Below are positions 1-4,818 of a stretch of 6,930 nt of DNA, one piece after another (the first letter of the stretch is position 1; the number at the start of each line of letters is the position of its first letter). Origin of the DNA: JACRAR01 sp041665185 (GTDB taxonomy: Bacteria; Pseudomonadota; Gammaproteobacteria; Burkholderiales; Rhodocyclaceae); NCBI GenBank assembly GCA_041665185.1, contig JBAYJH010000263.1:1-6930 (forward strand). The letters are read 5' to 3'. The position numbers and the translations under genes were made by a program. Under the pieces are notes generated by a model. That model worked only from the letters and a program-made list of their open reading frames with translations. It searched no databases and had not been told where the DNA came from.

Positions 1-123
1 ATCTGCTGAGCTTATCAGTTAGCACGGTAAGCATTTACCGCAGGAGGATATTGGATAAACTGGAGCTCGACAACACCGGCGCACTCATCCGATTTGGAAT
101 TGAAAATGGATTGGTGAAATGAG
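1..123. repeat. Left copy of 123-bp terminal direct repeat
   Basis: These 123 bases are identical to 6808-6930 in direct orientation and both copies end exactly at the window edges. An odd-length perfect overlap at both contig ends is what a de Bruijn assembler leaves when it closes a circle, so the molecule is probably a 6807-bp circle. A real duplication of the gene's 3' end, as made by some site-specific integrations, is the alternative, but it would not be expected to coincide with the window edges. Confidence 0.95.
3..122 (+). CDS. Response regulator, C-terminal part only (LuxR-type HTH), cut by window edge
   Basis: The frame is open from the first base and ends at TGA 120-122. It encodes the last 39 residues of the response regulator seen whole at 6291-6929, with identical DNA. 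The piece covers the second half of the LuxR/GerE helix-turn-helix, including the recognition helix region (SVSTVSIYRRRI). No start is present, because the gene runs off the left edge. If the molecule is circular this is not a second gene but the same one counted twice. Confidence 0.9.
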   Translation: MLSLSVSTVSIYRRRILDKLELDNTGALIRFGIENGLVK

Positions 124-277
124 AAGAGACCGTCTTGATCGATTGGCAGTGCCTACCCTACAGTCGCCAGAGAGATCGGGATCTCGTACGCGAAAATCAA
201 AAGGCCACGACTCGCCGGTAGCACAAGGTCGGCGATTCGGTGGGGCTCAAATTCAGGAACATTTCTCCTGCATATAA
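119..277 (+). CDS. Possible 52-aa frame overlapping the regulator stop (doubtful)
   Basis: ATG at 119-121 overlaps the response regulator stop codon in the ATGA arrangement typical of translationally coupled genes, the place where a partner histidine kinase often begins. The frame runs 52 codons to TAA 275-277. The product is very basic and low in hydrophobic residues (starts MRRDRLDRLAV), has no recognisable domain and does not resemble a kinase N-terminus. No strong Shine-Dalgarno sequence precedes it. It may be a chance frame, or the stub of a gene lost downstream of the regulator. Confidence 0.25.
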   Translation: MRRDRLDRLAVPTLQSPERSGSRTRKSKGHDSPVAQGRRFGGAQIQEHFSCI

Positions 278-359
278 TGTCCGTCGGGTGATCCGATAGC
301 TGGTGCTTTTGTCGTTCCCACTCCGGGTGCCGAAGGGGCGAAATGACGGAATAGGGCTG

Positions 360-386
360 TTGCGGGGACTCTTCAAGAAGTAGAAT
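360..386 (+). promoter_or_regulatory. Candidate vapBC promoter
   Basis: A TAGAAT -10-like hexamer at 381-386 lies just upstream of vapB. A weak -35-like TTGCGG lies at 360-365, giving a short 15-nt spacer. The -10 half is convincing and the -35 half is not. Promoters of this kind are usually covered by the VapB-VapC complex, and the inverted repeat at 385-404 begins inside the -10. Confidence 0.4.
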
Positions 387-404
387 ACACATCAGGAGGT
401 GTAT
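385..404. promoter_or_regulatory. Inverted repeat at vapB start, probable VapBC operator, contains the Shine-Dalgarno
   Basis: Arms ATACAC (385-390) and GTGTAT (399-404) are perfect complements separated by 8 nt. The repeat touches the -10 hexamer on one side. It encloses the AGGAGG Shine-Dalgarno sequence (394-399) and stops one base before the vapB ATG. VapB antitoxins bind short inverted repeats over their own promoter, so autoregulation through this site is likely. As RNA it could also form a weak hairpin that hides the ribosome site. Confidence 0.5.
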
Positions 405-626
405 ATGCGAACCAATATTGTGATCGATGACCAATTAGTAGCGGACGCCATGAAGTTATCCGGCGTCAAGACTAAACGCGAAGTGGTGGAGTTGGCTTTG
501 CGTCGGCTGGTGACTTCGGGCAAACAAAAGGACATTCTCGACTTGGTGGGCCAGGACATGATCGCGCCGGACTATGATGTGCGTGCCGTGCGCTCGCGCA
601 TGGGTGCTCGCCGTGGTCCTGGTTGA
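405..626 (+). CDS. vapB: VapB-type antitoxin (ribbon-helix-helix)
   Basis: A 73-aa antitoxin of the VapB family that pairs with the PIN-domain toxin encoded next. Residues 1-36 are a ribbon-helix-helix domain: the MRTNIVIDD strand, then helices ending in the conserved KTKREVVELALRRLV signature. They should dimerise and bind the operator just upstream. The C-terminal half (around KDILDLVGQDMIAPDYD) is the part that in this family wraps the toxin and blocks its active site. The ATG at 405 is preferred over the in-frame GTG at 399 because a full AGGAGG (394-399) sits 5 nt before it and the family begins MRT. The C-terminal tail RMGARRGPG is encoded in the overlap with vapC. Length is normal and the gene looks intact. 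Confidence 0.88.
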   Translation: MRTNIVIDDQLVADAMKLSGVKTKREVVELALRRLVTSGKQKDILDLVGQDMIAPDYDVRAVRSRMGARRGPG

Positions 627-1017
627 TAGCTCGGTCTGGATTGATCTGCTACGCGACGTAAAAACTCCGCAAACGCTCGCCCTGCACGAATTGTTGCCCC
701 GGCGCGAGGCTGCGCTGACCGCCGTGATTTATCAGGAAATTCTGCAAGGTGCGGCCACGCCGGAGCGATTCAGCAAGCTCAAACGCTATTTCCGTACGCT
801 GCCATTCCTCAATCCCGCCCATCCGGTCGAGACATGGGAGGCCGCAGCAGAGATTTACATGCGCTGCCGCCAGCGTGGGTACACGCCGCGCAGCCCGCAT
901 GATTGCCTGGTTGCCCGTGTTGCGCTGGAACACAAGACACCCCTTCTCCACGATGACCGTGATTTTGAAGCGATAGCGGAAGTGGAACCCCGCCTCAAAC
1001 TATTTCCGCTCACTTGA
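613..1017 (+). CDS. vapC: VapC toxin, PIN-domain ribonuclease
   Basis: A 134-aa PIN-domain endoribonuclease, the toxin of the pair. In this family it cuts tRNA or rRNA with Mg2+ once the labile antitoxin is degraded. The expected acidic residues are all present: D5 in LVDSSVWIDLL, E42 in IYQEILQG, D97 in SPHDCLVA and D115/D117 in HDDRDF, so the toxin should be active. I chose GTG 613 because the family starts with about two residues before LVD. Starts at ATG 574 or GTG 604 would add an unusual leader. With this start it overlaps vapB by 14 nt, as coupled toxin genes do. The stop codon falls directly at the junction with the GC-rich RND fragment, so the gene is complete but sits on the edge of a rearrangement. 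Confidence 0.88.
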   Translation: MVLVDSSVWIDLLRDVKTPQTLALHELLPRREAALTAVIYQEILQGAATPERFSKLKRYFRTLPFLNPAHPVETWEAAAEIYMRCRQRGYTPRSPHDCLVARVALEHKTPLLHDDRDFEAIAEVEPRLKLFPLT

Positions 1018-2248
1018 TCCGCGTGGCGAGCGCCAGAGCATGAACGCGGTGCTGGAAGGCTTGCGCAAAAAATTCCGTGCCGTGCCCGGCATCGCCGTCT
1101 ACATGCGTCCGGTGCAGAACCTGCAACTGGGCGGCAAGAACACCAAGGCGCGTTATCAGTACGTGCTGCAAAGCGTGCGCGCCGAGGAGCTCAACGACTG
1201 GGCGATCCGGATGATGGAACGCATGTCCGCCGACCCGGCGTTCCGCGATGTCAACAGCGATTCCCAGCTCAAGGGCTTGCAGGCGAGCGTCATCATCGAT
1301 CGCGACAAGGCCAACACCCTCGGCGTGCAGATCGACAGCGTGCGCAGCGCCCTCTACAGCGCCTTCGGCGAGCGCCAGGTATCGACGATTTATACCAGCA
1401 GCAACAACTACCAGGTGCTCCTGGAACTCGCCGAACCCTTCAAGCGCGACGAATCCGCCCTCGACAATATCAGCGTGCGCAGTCGTACCGGCATCCTGGT
1501 GCCGCTCACCAGTTTCAGCAGCGTAAAGCGCACTGTCGGGCCGACCTCGGTCAACCACCAGGGCCAGCTCCAGGCCATCACCATTTCCTTCAACCTGGCG
1601 CCCGATGTGCCGTTGGGCGAGGCCGCCGGGAAGATCGACCGCTACAAGGAAGAGATCAAGATGCCGGTCAGCGTCATCGCCAGTTATGGCGGCGACGCTG
1701 CGGTGTTCAAGGATTCGCAATCGGGCCAGGCGATCCTGCTAGTGATCGCGCTGCTGGTGATCTACGTATTGCTGGGAGTGCTCTACGAGAGCTACATCCA
1801 CCCGCTGACCATCCTCGCCGGGCTGCCCTCGGCGGCGGTCGGCGCGCTGCTGACCTTACGCATGTTCAACCTGGACCTGACGCTGATCGCCACTATCGGC
1901 ATCCTGATGCTGATCGGCATCGTCAAGAAAAACGCCATCATGATGATCGACTTCGCCCTGCACGCTCAGCGCAAGCAAGGCATGGCGCCAGCCGTGGCGA
2001 TCCGCCAGGCCTGCTTGCTGCGCTTCCGGCCGATCATGATGACCACCTTCGCGGCCCTGATGGGTTCGCTGCCGATCTCCCTGGGATTGGGCGCCGGCGC
2101 GGAGTTGCGCCAGCCCCTCGGCCTGGTGGTGACGGGCGGCCTGCTGTTCTCCCAGATCATCACCCTCTACATCACCCCGGTGATCTACCTGGCGCTCGAC
2201 CGCTACAGCGGCTCGGGTCCGCTACAGATACAGGACAGCGGAGAGTAA
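1010..2248 (+). pseudogene. RND multidrug efflux pump, C-terminal 40% only (MdtC/MuxC-like)
   Basis: The frame is open through the vapC 3' end, and RND-like sequence begins near 1010-1016 (SLDPRGERQS) and continues to TAA 2246-2248; the first ATG is at 1040. About 410 of the usual 1030 residues remain. First comes the second periplasmic half (porter and docking subdomains, up to about residue 225 counted from ATG 1040). Then come transmembrane helices matching TM8-TM12, including YVLLGVLYESYIHPL, the IGIVKKNAIMMIDFAL segment that carries the conserved TM10 lysine, and RFRPIMMTTFAALMGSLPISLG. The first half, with the TM4 aspartates needed for proton coupling, is absent, so it cannot work as a pump. 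No promoter or Shine-Dalgarno precedes 1040. The piece is GC-rich and has no internal stop, so truncation looks recent. The assignment to the MdtC/MuxC subgroup is by eye. Confidence 0.85.
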
Positions 2249-2784
2249 CCAGCAAAACGCTCGGTTTTCCTTCACGGTTGGCGCGACCAGGATCGCGGCT
2301 CGCCGGCCTGAGTACCAACGGCTTACTTCCGCTTCGCCGGTGCTGCAACGATGGATCTGGACTCTATGGTCTGCGTCGTGCGGCAGGGAGTATGGCGTCT
2401 CGCCATGCCACTTAACGTTCACAGACCAATACACGTAATTCGGCACTTGATCGACAAGCGCCTATTGGCGAATACCCTTACCCGCGTTGCGGATGGCCAT
2501 GGCTACGGCGTCCGGTTGGCGATCGGGCGCGTCGAGGTTGGCAAACAGCACCGGAGCCTCTGTATAACGCCGCAGCCCGGCGTCCCCATGCGGGCAGGTC
2601 CTGAACGCAGGGAACGCACCTCGGCGACCAGAAGGCCAAGGCGAAAAAAAGCGCCCCCTTAGTTCCAATCGGATCGTGTCGACGCTCGCTGAATCGAATG
2701 GGCGGATATTCTCCGGGAGAGCGGATGCAGGCAAGGAATTCAGCACCGCGAGCAGCATGCCCCATCGCCAAGCCGCTGGCTCAT
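2222..2784 (-). pseudogene. Decayed TlpA/thioredoxin-like gene, frameshifted
   Basis: No single frame encodes the protein, but successive - strand frames join into one TlpA-like thiol-disulfide protein. ATG at 2784 overlaps the upstream gene's TGA (ATGA). A secretion-signal-like stretch (GMLLAVLNSLPASA) follows in another frame, then residues to about 2655 (DTIRLELRG). The frame then shifts and reads FWSPRCVPCVQDLPAWG, with the CXXC redox motif at 2607-2618. It shifts back near 2590 and reads LRRYTEAPVLFANLDAPD. An in-frame TAG lies at 2462-2464, after which coding-like sequence continues (VPNYVYWSVN to RWYSGR near 2303). The frame stays open to 2222, overlapping the RND tail. Changes in at least three places plus a stop indicate real decay, though poor sequence quality could mimic part of it. 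TlpA family is an inference from the CXXC context. Confidence 0.55.
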
Positions 2785-3041
2785 GGCAACTCATAAGTCC
2801 CGAAGGGACGTTCGTGGCTACGCCGGAAAGCCTGGCATCGACCCTGGTGAAGCAGTGCCTGCGGCTGATCAGATGCGCCGCTGGTTGTCGCCAACTGATG
2901 GCCCGTCAAGCTGACTCCCCGGCTATCTGAAACCTCGACGCTCAAAAGCGTTTGTTTCCCGTCGAATTCCTTCCATACGCTCAGGATGCTTCTACCGTCG
3001 GCCACGATATCCGCGTCGCCGGCTCGGAGCACGAATAGTCC
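2781..3041 (-). pseudogene. 3' fragment of a probable BNR-repeat/sialidase-like protein
   Basis: The - strand frame, open up to at least 3041, ends at TGA 2781-2783 and encodes about 85 residues. The pattern ADIVADGRSILSVWKEFDGK, then a degenerate Asp-box (SDSRGVSL, compare SxDxGxTW), then ATTSGASDQPQALLHQGR recalls the last beta-propeller blades of exo-alpha-sialidase-like BNR proteins. There is no initiation codon with context and the N-terminal bulk is missing, so it is cut off at the right-hand junction near 3041-3060. Its stop overlaps the start of the TlpA-like pseudogene in an ATGA, showing the two were once one operon facing the RND gene. The family call rests on motif memory only. 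Confidence 0.45.
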
Positions 3042-3057
3042 ATTGGAGAATGGACTA
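3036..3057. repeat. Perfect 9-bp inverted repeat at the junction of the GC-rich block and the right module
   Basis: Arms TAGTCCATT (3036-3044) and AATGGACTA (3049-3057) are perfect complements around a GGAG loop. There is no T-run on either side, so it is not a classic intrinsic terminator. It lies where the sialidase-like fragment loses recognisable coding sequence and about 35 bp before the promoter of the right module, so it may be a recombination end, a protein site or a transcript-stabilising hairpin. Confidence 0.6.
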
Positions 3058-3090
3058 CTGTGTATGCCAATACTGGGGCACAGGAAACAC

Positions 3091-3118
3091 TTGACAAAAA
3101 TTAATACAGCGGTATTAT
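3091..3118 (+). promoter_or_regulatory. Strong sigma-70 promoter of the right module
   Basis: A consensus TTGACA -35 (3091-3096), a 16-nt spacer and a TATTAT -10 (3113-3118, five of six consensus bases) precede the 197-aa gene. The expected start of transcription is about 3125, leaving a leader of about 27 nt that contains a GGAG Shine-Dalgarno (3139-3142). It is the best promoter in the window, and the genes downstream have no other convincing one. Confidence 0.75.
3102..3117. promoter_or_regulatory. Operator-like palindrome inside the promoter
   Basis: TAATAC (3102-3107) and GTATTA (3112-3117) are perfect inverted arms separated by AGCG. They fill the right half of the -35/-10 spacer and almost the whole -10, so a protein bound here would block RNA polymerase. 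The first gene behind the promoter encodes a ribbon-helix-helix-type DNA-binding domain, which makes autorepression the natural guess. The site does not match the LexA box. Confidence 0.6.
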
Positions 3119-3151
3119 GGAAACGTACACATCAACCCGGAGAATGCCGTT

Positions 3152-3745
3152 ATGTGCCCGACGATAGAGATTAGCCAGCATATATTTAATGAGTTACAGT
3201 CGATTGCCGTGCCTCTTGTGGACACTCCAGACACAATTATCGCGCGTTTACTTCATGTGTACAATGGAGGTGCACGCGCTGACGCTTCACAATGTCCGCG
3301 TATACCACATGTTCTGCGGTCGTCCGAGTCGACCATTGGCAAAGATTCAATTCTACGGTTTCATGCCGATAAATTGCCCGATGTTACTCATACAACTTTC
3401 ATCTCTGGGAGGGTCGATGTTCATTCAGCCAACGACTGGAACCACCTAATGTTACTTGCCCACGCCATCGCCTTTGACCGTTTGGGCAAGAATATTGATT
3501 CCTTGAAGACTGCCAGCCCCGCAAATATCAAACCCGGAGAACAGTTTGCCCAAGGGTTCAAGTACATCAAAGATTATCCTTTTTCCGTTCAAGGTGTAGA
3601 GGCCAACAAGGCCTGTTCAATAGCATGCAAGTTAGCAATTCAGTTCGAGTTTCCGATTGCAGCAACGTTTCGCTGGCAAGAAAAGGAACGAGCTGCTTAC
3701 CCTGGAAAAACAGGTTGCATCACAGTCAACGACACCCATCGATAA
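3152..3745 (+). CDS. Uncharacterised protein with ribbon-helix-helix (SeqA-N-like) DNA-binding domain
   Basis: A 197-aa protein, first gene of the right module. Residues 4-35 (IEISQHIFNELQSIAVPLVDTPDTIIARLL is the region) have the strand-helix-helix pattern of SeqA N-terminal and other ribbon-helix-helix domains. Residues 36-70 look like a linker. Residues 75-190 form a separate domain with WNHLMLLAHAIAFDRLG, FSVQGVEANKAC and FRWQEKERAAYPGKTG blocks. I associate this arrangement with uncharacterised proteins near restriction or DNA-modification genes but cannot name a family. ATG 3152 is chosen for GGAG at 3139-3142 (9-nt spacing); the ATG at 3144 meets a stop at once. Codon use is more AT-rich than the RND block. 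It probably binds the palindrome in its own promoter, and might also sense DNA state for the nuclease downstream. Both roles are inferred. Confidence 0.75.
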   Translation: MCPTIEISQHIFNELQSIAVPLVDTPDTIIARLLHVYNGGARADASQCPRIPHVLRSSESTIGKDSILRFHADKLPDVTHTTFISGRVDVHSANDWNHLMLLAHAIAFDRLGKNIDSLKTASPANIKPGEQFAQGFKYIKDYPFSVQGVEANKACSIACKLAIQFEFPIAATFRWQEKERAAYPGKTGCITVNDTHR

Positions 3746-3792
3746 CCTGTGGCCATTCTTAACTAAGCGTCGTCTGAATGGGGGAGAAAAGA

Positions 3793-3939
3793 ATGCGGAG
3801 TGCTGTGAACGGACGGACTGCGTGCCACACTCGGAGATCGAGGGATATGTCGGAAGACCCGCGAACGGAGGACATCAAGTCTAGGCTTCTTGCTGAATTC
3901 CTCGGCGACAAACAGGTTTCGGAGAAGGAGAAGCCATGA
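3793..3939 (+). CDS. Small 48-aa ORF coupled to the next gene
   Basis: ATG 3793 is preceded by a good Shine-Dalgarno (GGGGAG, 3781-3786, 6-nt spacing). The frame runs 48 codons to TGA 3937-3939, which overlaps the next gene's ATG as ATGA. An inner ATG at 3847 would give a 30-aa acidic, helix-forming product (MSEDPRTEDIKSRLLAEFLG and on) that looks more like a real small protein than the basic N-terminal 18 residues. It lies 47 nt after the 197-aa gene. No family is recognised. The overlap and Shine-Dalgarno argue it is translated; it could be a small antitoxin-like partner of the 91-aa protein or just a coupling leader. Confidence 0.5.
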   Translation: MRSAVNGRTACHTRRSRDMSEDPRTEDIKSRLLAEFLGDKQVSEKEKP

Positions 3940-4211
3940 ACATGTCAGCACATGCCACCACACGGGCACGACAGCGATCCATACCGCCACTGATCATCGA
4001 ATGGCTAGAAGCATACGGAGAGGAAATCCATGACCACCGCGGCGGAATCATCCATCATTTCACCAAGAAATCCCGACGAAAACTTGAAAAGATCGCCGGT
4101 ACGCAAGTTGTCAGGCAAATGACCCATTGGCTGAACGCTTACCTGGTTCGTTCGGTGGACAACGGCCAAATCATTACAGTTGGCTATCGTTTCAAACAAG
4201 TGAAGCACTAA
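3936..4211 (+). CDS. Uncharacterised 91-aa basic protein (DUF4258-like pattern)
   Basis: A small basic protein that begins SAHATTRARQRSIPPLIIEWL and ends QIITVGYRFKQVKH. The N-terminal H-x6-Q-R pattern and the C-terminal ITVGYR strand recall small DUF4258/RelE-like folds found on mobile DNA, but key catalytic residues cannot be verified by eye. There is a clear AAGGAG (3925-3930) 5 nt before ATG 3936; a second ATG at 3942 is possible but too far from it. The start overlaps the stop of the 48-aa frame, and the next gene begins 13 nt after its stop, so it belongs to one operon. A toxin of the RelE/BrnT kind with the preceding small frame as antitoxin is conceivable, but the small protein could equally be a DNA-binding accessory factor. 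Confidence 0.7.
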   Translation: MNMSAHATTRARQRSIPPLIIEWLEAYGEEIHDHRGGIIHHFTKKSRRKLEKIAGTQVVRQMTHWLNAYLVRSVDNGQIITVGYRFKQVKH

Positions 4212-4224
4212 ACGGGAGATTGCG

Positions 4225-4773
4225 ATGAACGCACTGCAAAGTACTGAGCCTCCTGACCAACTCTTGCAGGAGTGGCAACAGCTCAACTACATGATTAACG
4301 AGAAAGAACACTATTTGGCGCAACTCAACAGGCGTCGGTCCGAGATCCAGGCAACACTAGACACGATTACCAAGCCCGCATCGAAGGGGCCGGTGACTCA
4401 GCGCAAGCCCAGAGGCTATGAGTACAACGGGGTGTTCTATCCACGACCTCTTGCAAGCTATATCTCGATAACTAAGGAAATCTTCGCGATGCTATTTCGC
4501 GAGTTTCCACAACAGATCGACCAGGTGGCATCGGCAGTCGGCCAAGTTGGTCGAACGCGCTGCTATCTGTCACGGGCGCGTGAAGACCTTTTCCCTGGGA
4601 AGGATCGCTTGTGGATTGAAAAACACAGCGCACCACTCACCGAGGAGTGGTGGATTGATACGAATCTCAGCAGATCTGCGATGCGCAGGGTACTTTCTGC
4701 TGCAACAAGGGCATTGGGCATCAGACTCGGGGATGACCTAAAGATATCCTGGATGCAACGCCGCAATGGATGA
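4225..4773 (+). CDS. Uncharacterised 182-aa coiled-coil protein
   Basis: Translation starts at ATG 4225 behind GGGAG (4214-4218), 13 nt after the previous stop. Residues about 9-48 form a charged coiled coil (from LLQEWQQLNYMINEKEHYLA). A proline-rich linker follows, then a compact domain from residue 70 with YEYNGVFYPRP, a helix ITKEIFAMLFREFP, TRCYLSRAREDLFPGKDRLW, and the C-terminal block EEWWIDTNLSRSAMRRVLSAA followed by LGIRLGDDLKISW. I have an impression of similar WY-DTNLSR blocks in uncharacterised proteins near restriction-type genes but cannot name the family. There is no membrane segment or signal peptide. A structural or specificity subunit acting with the Mrr-type nuclease 45 nt downstream is a reasonable guess, no more. 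Confidence 0.72.
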   Translation: MNALQSTEPPDQLLQEWQQLNYMINEKEHYLAQLNRRRSEIQATLDTITKPASKGPVTQRKPRGYEYNGVFYPRPLASYISITKEIFAMLFREFPQQIDQVASAVGQVGRTRCYLSRAREDLFPGKDRLWIEKHSAPLTEEWWIDTNLSRSAMRRVLSAATRALGIRLGDDLKISWMQRRNG

Positions 4774-4818
4774 GATCGAGTGAGCACCAATCACGCTAGT
4801 CGCCGCTAGGAATCGAGA

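Noticed and set aside
1..123. Tandem duplication of the regulator gene
   Set aside because: Possible in principle, but an identical match that ends exactly at both window edges is better explained by an untrimmed circular overlap.
172..185. GAGATC-GG-GATCTC palindrome downstream of the regulator
   Set aside because: No T-run follows and the loop is too short for a good terminator; no known operator matches, so left uncalled.
153..434. 93-codon - strand frame over the vapB upstream region
   Set aside because: Overlaps the vapB promoter, Shine-Dalgarno and start, and the product shows no domain-like pattern.
1010..1720. 236-codon open frame on the - strand
   Set aside because: Lies antisense to the RND coding sequence in GC-rich DNA; the + strand frame has clear RND domains, so this is a shadow.
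2254..2268. AAAAC / GTTTT inverted repeat after the RND stop, possible terminator
   Set aside because: Stem of only 5 mostly A-T pairs; too weak to claim an intrinsic terminator.
2351..2662. 103-codon + strand frame
   Set aside because: Antisense to the TlpA-like pseudogene, no Shine-Dalgarno, composition follows the opposite strand's codons.
2796..2808. GTCCC-GAA-GGGAC hairpin
   Set aside because: Lies inside the sialidase-like coding fragment without a T-run; probably chance in GC-rich DNA.
2676..2930. 84-codon + strand frame
   Set aside because: Antisense to the two pseudogenes; no ribosome site and no recognisable protein pattern.
3657..3884. 75-codon + strand frame overlapping the end of the 197-aa gene
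   Set aside because: Starts inside the conserved C-terminus of that gene and ends inside the better supported 48-aa frame; no Shine-Dalgarno.
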